This document shows, piece after piece, positions 22,701 to 34,800 of a stretch of 64,000 bases of DNA (positions are counted from its first letter, which is position 1; the number at the start of each line of letters is the position of its first letter). Location of the stretch: assembly GCF_963169125.1 (NCBI RefSeq), contig NC_084794.1:224995409-225059408 (forward strand), given 5' to 3'. The notes below the pieces were generated by a model. That model had not been told where the DNA came from. It searched no databases and saw only the letters and a list, made by a program, of their open reading frames with translations. This stretch comes from Humulus lupulus (Eukaryota; Streptophyta; Magnoliopsida; Rosales; Cannabaceae). The translations under genes and the position numbers were made by a program.

Positions 22701-23163
22701 ACAATGCAAATATGCCAACCGACATAGAAGACCCCTGGTGTTTGAGGTTGGCGATAATGTGCTACTTAAGGTAGCTCTGCTATGAGGGGCTATGCGCTTC
22801 GGGAAGAAAGGAAAGCTTAGTCCAAGGTTCGTTGGACCTTTCGAAATCATAGAAAGGATCGGGGAAGTAGCTTATCGTTTAGCTCTTCCGCCCGCCTTGT
22901 CTAAGGTGCATGACGTTTTTCATGTATCCTTGTTGAGAAAATACATGCACGATCCCTCACATGTACTCAGCTATGAGCAGCTGAGAATTGATCCTCAACT
23001 CGTCTATGAGGAGAAGCCGATGATGATTCTAGACCGAAAGGAAAAAGTGTTGAGGAACAAGACGGTGTTGTTGGTAAAGGTGCAGTGGTGTAACCATGAC
23101 ATTGAAGAGGCGACCTGGGAAACAGAAGACAAGATGAGGGAGCTGTATCCTCATTTGTTTTAA
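19786..23163 (+). pseudogene. Tekay-like gypsy pol (PR, RT, RH, INT, chromodomain-like tail)
   Basis: Protease at 19786-20290 with active site LMDTGASHSFV and flap-side GVIFGMDWL. RT at 20340-21110 with [10 protein letters not shown] (first R of the usual DYRELN replaced by W), [12 protein letters not shown], and an intact catalytic box [11 protein letters not shown] near 20840. Gypsy RNase H relics run 21230-21610 (PGKANKVADALSRQ). Integrase spans 21936-22644: zinc region HPGTTKN..., CLTCQQTK, DDE residues in VTMDFVTGLP, SDHDECFTSTFW and SQSERTIQ, then YEALYGRKCRSPIHW. The end, 22792-23163, has [13 protein letters not shown] and a chromodomain-like tail ([16 protein letters not shown]). Stops at 20912, 21042, 21427, 21915 and 22644 and several frameshifts break it. 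The chromodomain-like tail and long LTR point to the Tekay/Del chromovirus lineage. Confidence 0.9.
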
Positions 23164-23928
23164 GTTTCAAGGACGAAACCTCTATAAATTGTAGGTATTG
23201 TAACGTCTTGCGTTTTCAGGTACCTTGAAACGACTCGGGTCGGGATTGTTTTCCCCGAGTTAAGAATATTATTTTAAATAATATTATATTTTGTTTGGAA
23301 TTTATTTCCATGAGTTATTGCTAGCCAAATTATGAATTTTGTGTTTAAAAGTTAAGATAAGACTTTCGGTCTTAGACCGACACAAAAACCCTGATCGGGT
23401 AAAAATCTCGAAAAATAAAATGAAAAACTATGGAAAATATATTTTGGGCATAAAATACATTCATAAAAATTAAAGTTTGGTAAAAAAATAATAAACCTAA
23501 GAGAAAATGGAAATTTTATGGCATTTTGTGTTAAATGCTTAATTTTGCCAAATTGGGGAATTTTATTCCATAAATGGACCTTAGGTTAAATTTTATTGTG
23601 ATTAATTAAATTAAATGTGAGATACATTTAATTTAATTATTATGTGTTAAGTTTTGTGTTTAAAACTTAATAAGGGTGAAAAAGGTTACAGGAAGTCAAA
23701 TTGGATTTTTTTTCTTCTTAGGAAATATTTATTAACCTTTATATAAAATATATATATATATGATTACATATGTAACAAAAGGGGTGGCCGGCCATGTGAT
23801 ATAGTTAAATTTGGTGGACCAAATTTATTAAGTTTAATCCCATTTTAAATTTAGGGTAAATAGTCAAGTGGGTAGTAAAACACTTGAGTGTTTTAGGATA
23901 TTTTTTAGAGTTGTATAAACTCTTCTAA

Positions 23929-23952
23929 CCCCCCCCCCCCCCCCCCCCCCCA
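23929..23952 (+). repeat. 24-nt cytosine homopolymer in LTR
   Basis: An unbroken run of 24 C, ten bases after TATAAAC, followed within 40 bp by a T run (about 23988-24001). On the minus strand this is a 24-G run. It may be partly a sequencing or assembly length artefact. Confidence 0.85.
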
Positions 23953-25616
23953 AAACCGACCCTATACTCTCACAAACACTCTCATCTTTTTTTTTTTTTT
24001 TTGAAAACTCTCTCAAGTTTTCTCTCCATCTTCAACCTCAAGAACACTAAGGGGCTTGGAAGCATTAAGCTTTGATCTAGGAAGGGTTTTTCCCTAAGGT
24101 AAAGTTTCAATAAACTAGACTTTTGTAAAGTTTTAACCATAGATTGTTCATTAGCTAATTATCTATGTTGTTGGGGGGGAGTTTGTTAAGGTTTTGAAAG
24201 GGTTTTGAAGGAGCCAAAGCTAATAGGAAGATCTAAACCTTAAGCAAGAACAACAAGAGGTAAAAAGTTTACTTTTTATGGTTGTTATTGTATGGTTTTT
24301 ATTTTTAAGCATTATTTTGTATATTTAATGCTTAAAGTTTCTTATTGGCGATGTAATAAAGTTATGATAGTTGTTTTATAATTTTTATGATGCTTGTGTG
24401 CTGATTTTTGAAAATAGGGACCTAAACCCCCAAGGGTTTTGTTGGAAACTCTAAAACAAAATATATGTTTTGAGCTGTGACTTCCAAGGGGTCAAGCATC
24501 TACTGTATATTGATTTTGTAAAATTTAATTATACTGCAATATTGTTGAGGTTGAGTACATAAAAAAGAGCTTTTGAAACACTCAAAAATGTTTAAAAATG
24601 AGTGAGTTATGCTATTTCAAAGTGTAGGCAAAAAGCTGTTTTTTCGTATTCTTAATTTTGGGACCAAGTTTGGACAACCACTGTATAGGGAAAATAAACC
24701 CAGTTTTTTTCTAAAATTTTATGGATATAATCTTGGCATAATCTAGTATTCCACTGTAATTTGGTAACAAAATACTCAACGGCTTGAAAGTTATTAAGTG
24801 CCAAAGTTTGGAAAAAATTAAGGACTTGAAAATAAGGTCATTTTTACCTCATTGATGGAAAATAATTTCACCAATAAAAAATGCTCCTTTTGACCTAAGA
24901 TTTTACAAAAACCAAAATGGCATACCAAAAATAGAATTGGGAAATTTTGGTAACAATTGGGTAAGTAAAGTTCAAGTTATGACCTAACAAAGTATGTAGT
25001 TAAAAATGTGAAAAATAAAGTTTTCACACTTAGTGTAAAAATGAGATTTTGGAACTTAAGGTAAAAAGTAAAATTTTGCTTATTGCAAGATAAAAACATG
25101 GTAAATCTTGAAAACATATTTTGACCTAAAATACCACTTTGAGTTTAGTGAGAATTATTTTTATTAAAGAATTTTTATTCTTTCTAAAAATAAAAGAATT
25201 AATTTATTAATAAGTTAATAAATTAAAAGAGGGTTTAAAACCCTATATTTTGAGAAAATAATTTAAGTAAATTATTCTTCTAGTAAGTAAACTTGATTAA
25301 TTGATTTCAAAAAATTAACTAGTCAATATGGGAAACTTTTAACGTTTTTCCTAATTAAGATAAATTATGCTATTTTCTTAAAACGATTTTTAAAGATTAA
25401 AACCTTAAGAAAAATAAAAGGAAAATTAAGAGTTATTTTCTTGAAAAATAATAATTAAGGAATTTAATTAGTATTTTCTGGATATAATACTAGCTAAAAT
25501 CTTCTATATATTTAACTGACTTGTTGAAAGTACATGTTAATATCATTACCTTTAAAGAATAAGATTTTTAGCGGATTGTGGGACAATACTATTTGTGATA
25601 CCGAGCCCAGGTATCA

Positions 25617-26491
25617 AGACCATAGGATAGGTCTCCTCGAGACTTAGGGTTTAGTCTCAAGTATTTTTCTATGAATTTCCTTAATGAGTTTAAAACCAAA
25701 TAAGGATCATTAATCCTTACAAATGATTTTTATAATGACCAAACTGCCCAAAATAATAATAATGAATTATGAAGCGCCATAATTATTCCAAGTATACTGT
25801 ATGGATAATTACAGTATTGGCTAAAGCATAACTGGACTATATATTGGAGGGTAAAATCTTGCTAAGAGCTAAGGACTCCAAGTAAGTCAACTTATATTGT
25901 GTGGCTGCAACATGAAACGACTATTGTATTGTATGATAGTATAGGGACACGTGCACATATATACACTGTCGTAGAAATTTGCTTAGAGACGTTAGTCTAG
26001 TGAGTGCTGATTTAGAAAATATGAACGGTAGATATCCGTCATATCCTAGACGGCTCATCCCCGTCACACTGCTTGATTTTATTATGTCTGGTTCATTACC
26101 GTGATGAGTGGCCAAGAGGTGGGGATTGCTGGTTTAAACCTATGGGCGCCAAAATGAATGGGACCTAGGGGCCCTCATGCTTACTTAATCAGTGAACGGT
26201 TAGAACCCGAGCAAGTGCTCTGATAAGTTATTCTCGGATAGTAGCCATGAATATTGGCCATTCAGTGAGAGTGCCTAGAGATAATAGGGGTTGCCAAGTC
26301 TGAGTGAGGATGAACACCCTAGGGGCAACTGCTCACTAGCACCACTGATTAACATAGAAGTCTCTGTAAAACCGTGTAACTTTGATTACACTCTTGGATA
26401 AGTAGTGATGCCCTAGGTAACTTGATGGTTACCCTTGTGAGGGATTTACTCTTTGATAAGTAGCGATGCCCTAGGTAATACGATAGTTACC
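25617..26491 (+). repeat. Hairpin series in the 3' part of the Tekay LTR
   Basis: Short inverted repeats: AGACC/GGTCT (25617-25634), GAGACT/AGTCTC (25639-25658), GAGCA/TGCTC (26209-26220), GGTAAC/GTTACC (26416-26433), GGTAA/TTACC (26474-26491). They lie 0.7-1.6 kb from the LTR 3' end, the same relative region as the hairpin series in the other gypsy LTR family here. Loops are 2-8 bases. Confidence 0.6.
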
Positions 26492-27203
26492 CTTGATGGG
26501 GATATTTATTGGCTAGATCTTAGTGTTGAGACTCGATTCTCTCTTACAGATTAACATTTATGCCGGAGGGTGTGTTATGCCCGAATTGTTGGAAGTTGTC
26601 GAGCGTTGGTCTTGAATTATATTATGATATATCCTACTTGCTCTGGGATTTTCTGAGTGCAAGGATTTATTTGTTGATAAGAAATAGTTGTGATATAATA
26701 TATCTGCTTGTTCTGGGATTTTCTGAGTGCAGGAATTTATCTGTTTATATAAAATAATTTTTCATTGGTTATCAGGCATGACCATAAGTTTTGCAGGATG
26801 CTTTTGCATTCTTGAAATTTATTGTGTAGGGTTTGGATGGATCCGAAACCCTAATTCTCTACATGCTTTTATTTTAAAGTTGAACTTACTAAGCGTTTTC
26901 GCTTACCTAGTTGTTGCATGTTGTAGGTAAGAATAAATGCAAGGCAGAGCAGTGAGTGCTGGAGTCTACCTTGCAAATGTACATGTGGCCGACCTTTTGG
27001 GAAGCCATTTTATTTTTGGAAATGCTGTGTAATTTTCCTAAACTAGGCTCACTCTACTCTTTATAAAATATGTTTGTAATTAAATGTTAAGTATGGCCAT
27101 GCGACTTTTAAAAAAAAAATTTATACGGGTTTTTGAGACATTTTGTTAAATGAATACATTTATATTTTCGCATTATCGTGTCTTGAAAATCTGGGTCGTT
27201 ACA

Positions 27204-27419
27204 GTAATGAAGACCAAAAGATACTAAAGCTACCCGAAAAAATCGAAACCAAAATAATAGAAAGCTAACCAAAATGAGAAGTGTGGCCATTTTGCCTTGC
27301 GCTTGAGAGAAGAGAAGAGAAGATGCGAGAGAGCCACGCATGAGGGGAAACGAAGAGATGAGAAGAAGGAAACTGTGAGAATGGAAGACCCTGACGAGGG
27401 TTGTGAAAATTTTAAACTG
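27204..27419. other. Spacer between Tekay LTR and CACTA end
   Basis: 216 bp, purine-rich (GAGAGAAGAGAAG). No gene recognised; probably inside the CACTA remnant. Confidence 0.5.
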
Positions 27420-27750
27420 TGAGAGTATGAGTGGCAGACTACCTGCCGCTAAAAAAAATGATCACCCGCCGCTAATACTATTAGCAATGAATAGTCTGCC
27501 TCTAACAAAGGAGATTATCCACTGCTAATAAATCTTAAAAAAAAAACCCTCATCACTATCCCGAGCATTTTATTTGGTATATTAGCGGCGGACTATCTGC
27601 GCGCTAATAATGTTTAAGTCCTCCGCTAATAGATATTATTATATATTTTTTTAGCGCGCGGACACCCTAGTCCGCCACTAATAACATGTACAATACAAGC
27701 GGACTAGGTCCGCCGCTAATTGTTACGTCACAAATGGCATTATTGTAGTG
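27420..27750. mobile_element. CACTA terminus with subterminal GCGGCGG repeats
   Basis: At least eight copies of TTAGCGGCGGA-type words in both orientations lead to a terminus GGCATTATTGTAGTG at 27750; its complement begins CACTACAATAATGCC, a canonical CACTA end. The next three bases, TCT, are a possible 3-bp target duplication but no partner was found. The same subterminal word is found at 1345-1560. Confidence 0.75.
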
Positions 27751-27962
27751 TCTGCATTTCTCAAATTTTATTTGGTTAGAAGAAGAGAGAGGTTGGAGGC
27801 AAAGAGAGAGAGGAAGAAAGGACATATTATTAGTATTAGGTGGTATTTTCCTTATTTTCTAACTGGATTATATATATATAAACTAGGTAGAAGCAGCGTG
27901 CAATGCACATTTGCTTAGTTTTAAAGTTGTAAACAATGTCTATAATTTTAATAAAAACTGGT
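27751..27962. other. Spacer, no gene
   Basis: AT-rich DNA with a GAGAGAGA stretch and a near-palindromic GTGCAATGCAC at about 27899-27909. No gene. Confidence 0.5.
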
Positions 27963-28554
27963 TGATGGGTGTCGTATGCCGTATCAAATTTTAATATATT
28001 TATTCCTTATCACTCATTAAATTATTAGTAAAGTGGTAGTAAGGGTCGAACCCACAAGGACTATTATTCAATTTATCATTCAAAATAAAAACAAGAATTA
28101 AATAAGAGATTTTGTTTCAAGATTTAATAACAAAAAATAATGTAATAAACAAAGAACAATGGATAATGGATAATACAATTTTAAAGAAACAGTTAAGAAT
28201 TATTCTCCACATTCGACAATCAATCTATCAACAATGACAAATAATATTCCCTACTCCCAATTAAACTATTAACCCCGCAGATAACACTTAAGCAGTCAAT
28301 TATCCCAGTTTCCCTAATAAAATTAATTAAAGCTAAGCGCTCTTAATTACTCTTTTTTACCAAGCAATAAACCCATTAAGCATGCGATCTATTTAACTCA
28401 GGAAAATCATTACATTCAATGGAAACAAGTTAATCTAGGCAATAAATTCATTAAGCATGCAATTCATTTAACTTGGGTTCTATTCTTCATCACAATTAAA
28501 ATACCTGTCACAATACTCTAATTGCAATTTATCACTCTACTTAGAATCCTAAAC
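27963..28554 (-). mobile_element. Athila-like solo LTR, 3' part (split by Tat element)
   Basis: Minus-strand LTR end ACGACACCCATCA at 27963. The other part is 38889-39794; the two rejoin across the Tat element, whose target duplication is TAAAC. Total length without the insertion is about 1493 bp. Flanking five bases CTGGT (27958-27962) and CTAGT (39795-39799) differ by one transition, so this is an old solo LTR. No internal region is present. Confidence 0.75.
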
Positions 28555-29310
28555 TGTACGCCTTGATTTTCCCACGGGCTGATTAGCGAGCTGAGATACG
28601 GCCTAATCATGACTACCACATGGACATCCCCAAGACCAGAGCTGCCGTCATAAGGTCCTGCCTCCTTAGCTCGAGATAACCTAAGGGTTCGCCAAGATTG
28701 CTTAAGGACTGGGCCTGGGCTCTGAGGACCACAGGTCAAGGGAAGCATCCAGCTCGTTGTACGAGCTGGAGTTGGAGGTTGTGACCTTTTATAAAGTCAA
28801 TCACGCAAGATAAACGTGCATATATCAGACATCACGTGTCTGATATACCCCTGACTTCTCGGACACGCAGCAGGAACGTTCGTATTCACACATCCACGAC
28901 TGGTTTGGGCCGTGCGGCCCATTATCCCCTTACCTATTGATTTGATCACACTTATGTGTCAGGTTTAGGAATTAATCATGAATGTCACAGAGTTGACATG
29001 ATAGGTAAGAAGGTCACGGGATGACATTCTTACCAACTCCCAAGTGCCTACTCCTATAAATATGGGGACCCTGGGAGTTATAAGGGGATGGATTCTATAT
29101 TGTAAGAAATACCCTGTAATCAAATACCCAGTATACAGCAATAATACTGACTAGTGGAGTAGAAGGATTTTCACCTTTGAACCACTTACAAAAACGTATT
29201 TTGAGTCACCATTTCATTTCTAAGATCATTCATCTATTTCGGTTCAACCTAAGCACTAATCCCTTTCTCTTATTTTATTAATTACCTGTTGGCGAAGAAC
29301 CACGTCAACA
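28555..29310 (+). mobile_element. Tat element 5' LTR
   Basis: 756 bp. TATAAATA at 29055-29062. A 13-bp inverted repeat with one internal mismatch at 29004-29034 sits 20 bp upstream of the TATA box. The region following the LTR, TTTGGTGCTTTCATTGAGAG, is the probable primer binding site, tRNA not identified. Confidence 0.9.
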
Positions 29311-29365
29311 GTTTGGTGCTTTCATTGAGAGCAAGTTCGATTAGTGCTGTCGCAAACATCCAACT

Positions 29366-31801
29366 ATGGTGACTACTCGATCCAGACACGGTAACGAGAC
29401 GGAACAGCATGATGGGCAGGAGGCTCATCATATTGCCATCCCTGGTGAACAAATTCCTGAAGTCCAACAGCGGCCAGGCAAACAGCCGGCGGGCCAAGAC
29501 GACACTGGAAGTTCGGCGCCCCGGCCACCTAATCCGAACCCATGTTATTACACTGTGGTGGAGATGGAGAATGCTTAGCTGTGGAGCCAGCTAGCAATAG
29601 CTAACCAGAAGATCAAGGATGTGCTGACCCGACTACCCCCTCTCACAACCAACGCTAACGTCGGAGAGAGGCAAGGCGAGGCTCCTAAGTCTCGCCGGGG
29701 TAATCGGTCTAGGCATAGCCGCTCGGACAGACTTTCGACAGCCAACTCCACTCCCTCGTCGCACCGTCGAGAGGAAAACTTCGGAGAAATGCCTAGAGTC
29801 GAACAACAGCAATATAGCCGTTCGGTCAGAACTTTAACTCCCAGCTCCCAACCAGCCTCGAGCGTGCCCAGGAGAGCTCGAGGAAATTCCAGAAGGAGAT
29901 CCGGGGAGGGCTCGTAGCATCAGCCCGTCCCCAACATCCGTCCTGCGCCTCGTCCTGATTACCAGGCGCGGGACCCGCAGGTTGGCAGGGCCGAGAAGGC
30001 CCCACCTAACCTCATCCGTCCTGACAGAACCAGGATCGCCTCTCCGGTCAGACATCCTCCCTCTCCAATAAGATATCCATCTCCTCCTCAGCTTATCTGA
30101 GATATTCCGGCCTATGGAAGTAGCAGGAGAGACCCGCCTTCTGCAGGGCCCTCCCGACGAAGCAGGGCACCGAGAGAAAGCCCAGATCCTCACCGCCAAA
30201 GACGGACTCTGAGCCGCTCTAACGGGAGCTACTGGACCGGCAGTCGCCGGAGCGACCTCTCTGGCGGAGACCTGCGCCAGTGCTTAAGCTCGGCACAATG
30301 TCCTCGAGCCACCCAAGGGGGCGACCTGCGAGATCGCCTTAACTCTCACAAAGGAGAGCCATTTGGAGGTGGTAGCCATGCTCGTTCAGGGGGAGCCCTG
30401 TCCGAAGTACGTAACGGCGGGAATGCCCCAAATAACCTATCTCAAGATAGGAGGGGCAATAACCCACCAAATATGTACAATGGATCCGAAGCTGTTGAAC
30501 AGCCCCGAAATAACCAAGGAAATCAGGACCAAACCCTCGAGCGCCTGGCCCAGATGGAGGAGCTGATGAGGAAGCTCCTATCGGAGAAAGAAAAAGATGA
30601 ATATGATTCAGGGGACGAGATGGAGCTCTTCGCCCCCAGCATAGCAGCAACGGCTTACCCACCTGGTTTTCGTATGCCGCACCTGTCTAAATTCAATGGA
30701 GACGGAGATCCATCGGACCATCTGGGGATGTTCAACACCCTGATGATGGCCCACAACATTGGCCCCGAGCTGAGGTGTTTAATCTTTCCTTCCACACTGA
30801 CTGGACCAGCCAAGCAGTGGTTCAAGCAAGGAAAAAGATAGTCAATCTTCTCCTGGTAAACTATCTCGGCTGACTTCAAAAGGGCATTCCGAGCCTCCCA
30901 GACTGCCCGCGTCCAGGCCGACTCTCTGGCTATCGTGAGGCAGCAGCCCGGCGAAACTCTGAAGGCCTACCTGAGCAGATTTGCGAACGTCACTGCTCGG
31001 GTCAGAGACGCGGATGATAGCTCCAAGCTCATGGCCATGAGAATTGGAATCCTTGTCGGAGGGGAACTCTGGAAAGATATACAAAGAAAGGGAGTTAGCT
31101 CGGTTAACGAATTCCTTAACAGGGCCCAGGAATGGATCAACTTGGAGGAAGTCGAAGCCTCAGCTACAGGAACTAGCCAGGTCCCTGATCAGCCCGCTGG
31201 AGTAGGGACGGAGGTCATGGTAGCGACCCAAAATGTCACACAGAACAACCAGCTCGGCGGAGTCAAAAGAAAGGGGAATGGCGAAAACAGCCAGCACGGC
31301 CCAAAGAAAAATAAGTCCGTAGACAAGTTCAAGCCCGTCTACACGACTTATACAGAGCTCATCCAGTCTAGGGAGAATATTTTCCTGGCTAACTCTACTC
31401 GCCTCCCCTGGAAGAGGCGGGAGCCTTTGAAGCACCAAAAGGGGAAGAGAGACACCTCCAAGTTTTGCCGTTTTCACAACGATGTTGGCCGCAATACTGA
31501 TGATTGCAGGCATTTTAAAGATGAGATCGAGACTCTCATCCGAGCCGGCTCCTTGGTCCAGTACGCGTGGAACAGGGTTCCAGCAAGTCGACCTGCTCCA
31601 GAAGTCCCGGTCAGTCAGCCCGGGTCTCGGGTAGATCAGGACGTCCCTCCTCCCGTGATAGGAGGGGAGATATCCACCATCTCTAGAGGTCCACATATGG
31701 CTGGCATGAGCAGGGGTGCCCAGAAGAGGTACGTGAACGAACTTAAGGCGCACAATGGAGTAGAGTTCGTCCCGGAGCAGCGCCTGCCAAAGCAGCAATG
31801 A
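29366..31801 (+). pseudogene. Tat element gag, interrupted by stops
   Basis: ATG 29366 (MVTTRSRHGNETEQHDG) starts a long Arg/Ser/Pro-rich N-terminal region with TAG stops at 29576 and 29915 and frame changes up to 30473. The Gag core follows: MPHLSKFNGDGDPSDHLGMF (from about 30675), LTGPAKQWFKQGKR, stops at 30839 and about 30860, then ADFKRAFRASQTARVQAD and PGETLKAYLSRFANV up to WKDIQRKGV. A Cys/His cluster, FCRFHNDVGRNTDDCRHFKD (about 31460-31520), stands where a zinc knuckle would be. The last frame ends at a TGA (31799-31801) directly in frame with the protease. Gag binds RNA and forms the particle; this copy cannot. Confidence 0.85.
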
Positions 31802-34800
31802 TTGGAGAAGCAACCGATCATTTTTACAGAAGAAGATGTGGGCCATGTCCAGTTCCCGCACAATGACTCTCTGGTCGCAGTAGTTCAGCTCGCTAATCAG
31901 AGGGTTAGGAGGGTGCTGATCGACAATGGGAGCTCGGTGAACCTCCTATTCCGGTCCACATTAGAGAAGAAGGGTTTGACTGTTGCCGAGCTGAAGGCGA
32001 CCTCCATGATGTTATATGGTTTTTTGGGAGAAGGATCAGCGACTATAAGGACTATCGAGCTGGTGATCACCCTGGGGGAAGGATCTCGGACAGTCTCCAA
32101 ACTGCTCGAGTTCGTGGTCATCGACTCCGCTGCGTACAACGCAATTTTGGGACGGCCCACGCTCATAGCCTTTGAGGCCGCCACGTCCATTCGCCACCTT
32201 GCGATGAAGTTTCCTACCTCCACGGGAGTATGCACTATCCGTGGCGATCAGCTCGCTGCCAGGGAATGCTACAACATTTCCATGAAGGGAAAATCGAAAC
32301 TCGGGCAGCTGCAATGGCCATCCAAAGTGGTGAAGAGGAATCTCGAGACCCCTTGTCTGGTCCTGAGATTGAAAAACCTCAAAGAGCCGAAGGGGAAAAT
32401 ATCGTCTTAAGTGAGGATATTGACCCCCAAATAGGCGAGGATAGATCCGAGCTCCAAGCTATTGAGGAGCTGGAGGAAGTAAACATTGATCCGCAGAAAC
32501 CATCACGGATAGTCAAGCTCGGAAAAAACCTCTGCAGCGAGAGGAAGGTGGAGCTGATCAGATTTCTGCGGGATAACCTGGATGTGTTTGCGTGGTCACA
32601 CGAGGACATGGTGGGAATCAGCCCGAGTGTCATCATGCACACACTTCATCTGGATAAAAGCGTTCCTGCAAAGTCCCAGAAGCAGAGACGCCTAAGAACA
32701 ACCCGGGCTGAAGCCTTAGAGGAAAAAGTAGCCCGGCTCAAAAAATGCGGCTTTATCCGTGAAGCCAAGTTTCCAATTTGGGTCGCCAACCCCGTGCTGG
32801 TCCCGAAACCTAACGGGAAATGGCAGACCTGCATCGACTTCTTCGACCTGAATAAAGCCTGCCCCAAGGATTGTTTTCCATTGCCGAGGATTGACCAGTT
32901 GATGGATGCCACGGCGGGGCACGAGCTCATGTCCTTTATGGACGCGTACTCAGGCTACAATTAGATCGCCATGAATCCGGCGGACCAGGAGCACACCAGT
33001 TTCATGACCCCGACTAATGTTTATTGTTACAAGGTCATGCCCTTCGGGCTGAAGAACGCCAGAGCTACGTATCAAAGGTTATTGAATAGAATGTTCGCAG
33101 ACCAGATCGGAAAAAACATGGAAGTGTACGTTGATGAAATGCTAGTCAAGTCAAAGACTGCCGATAACCATGTTTCCGACCTGGGGGAATGCTTCAAGAT
33201 ACTACAGGAGTATGGCATGAGGCTAAATCCACAGAAGTGCACTTTTGGAGTCGCATCGGGAAAATTCCTGGGTTTCATCGTCAATACCCGAGGAATTGAG
33301 GCAAACCCCGACAAGATCAGATCATTGCTCGAGTTTCCCTCACCCAGGTCACGCAAAGATGTCCAAGGCCTGACAGGAAGAGTGGCAGCCCTCAATCGGT
33401 TTATTTCCAAGTCCACCGATAAGTGTTTTCCATTCTACAACCTGCTCCGAGGAAATAAGAAGTTCGAGTGGACAGAAGAGTGCGAAAGCGCTTTCCTCGT
33501 CCTGAAGGCACATCTGGCTAAGCCACCCGTACTATCCAAACCAAAAGCAGGAGAGCCTCTTTTTCTCTACTTGGCTGTCACGGAGGATGCAGCCAGTGCC
33601 GTATTGGTCCGGGAAGAAGACCAGATTCAGAAGCCAGTCTATTACATCAGCAAGAGACTTCTCGAAGATGAATCCCGGTACCCGTTGATGGAGAAATTGG
33701 CGTTCTGCCTTATCACGGCCTCGCGAAAGCTCAGGCCGTACTTCCAGTCCCACTCAATGCACTTCATGACCGATCAGCCTTTAAGGCAGGTTTTGCAAAA
33801 ACCTGAAGCATCGAGACGCTTGTTAAAGTGGGCAATCAAACTCAGCCAGTTCGAGATTCTGTACACTCCGCGAACTGCTATAAAGAGTCAGGCCCTGGCT
33901 GATTTTGTAGCCGAGTGCATAGGATTCCGGGAGGATCCAGCAGAAGACTCACCCCAGGTCGCCTCGGCCCAGGCATCGTGGAGGATATTCGTGGATGGTT
34001 CATCCAACGAGAACGGCTCCGGAGCTGGAATCATTTTGATATCCCCTGAAGGACATAGATTCCACTCGGCGCTGAGGTTCGGATTCAAGGCCTCCAACAA
34101 CGAGGCCGAATACGAAGCTTTGCTGGCCGAGCTAAGGATAGCCCAGGAGCTGAAGGCGAGCTCCGTCCAGTGCTTCAGTGACTCCCAGCTCATGGTGAAC
34201 CAGGTTCTGGGCGAGTATCAAGCACGAGGACCCAAGATGGCCGCCTATCTAGCAAAGGTAAAGGTTGAGCTATTCGCATTTGGGCGAGGCTCGATCGAGC
34301 AGATACCTCGGGAGCAGAACACTAACGCCGACGCTCTTGCCAAGCTCGCCACCTCCGGGGAGACGGAGACCATGGGGTTAGTGCCAGTAGAATTCTTGGA
34401 GAAACCAAGTATAGAAGAAGTCAGGACGGAGGTCGAGATGATCGACGCTAGGCTGACCTGGATGACCCCCATCCTTGAGTATCTCGTCGAGGGAAAGCTA
34501 CCTGAAGGGCGTAATGATGTGCGGCGAGTTCTGTATCAAGCTCCCAGGTATACTATAGTAGATGGGGTGTTATACCGACGTGGGCACTCCCTACCTCTCC
34601 TACGATGTGTTCTTCCAGACGAAGCAAAGGCCATCCTGCAGGAAGTGCATGAGGGTTTTTGCGGAGATCACACTGGGGGGCAAAGCTTGGGCTTAAAGGT
34701 CTTGAGGCAAGGTTATTACTAGCCAACTCTGTCCAATGACTCGATCTCATACGTGAAGAAGTGTGACAAGTGCCAGCGATTCGCCACAGTTTCCCGAGCT

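Larger units (their letters stand above)
23199..27203 (+). mobile_element. Tekay-like gypsy 3' LTR, ~4.0 kb
   Basis: Begins TGTAACGTCTTGCG 36 bp after the pol stop, in the usual place after the GGACGAAACC-type sequence, and ends CTGGGTCGTTACA. LTRs of several kb are known in the Tekay/Del lineage. A TATA-like TATAAAC at 23913-23919 precedes a 24-C run and a CT-rich region, probably the transcription start area. The 3' third has several hairpins (25617-25634, 25639-25658, 26209-26220, 26416-26433, 26474-26491). No coding frame. The matching 5' copy survives only as 4371-4925. Confidence 0.7.

Noticed and set aside
27899..27909. GTGCAATGCAC as a MITE terminus
   Set aside because: The word is common in plant genomes and no partner inverted repeat or duplication was found nearby.
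28043..28053. tRNA B-box-like GGGTCGAACCC, possible tRNA or SINE
   Set aside because: No A box or cloverleaf around it; it lies in the 3' end of the Athila-like LTR, where a GGTTCGACCC-type word is usual.
31160..31861. 233-codon minus-strand ORF opposite Tat gag
   Set aside because: Shadow of a well-supported gag frame in GC-richer DNA; no family resemblance.
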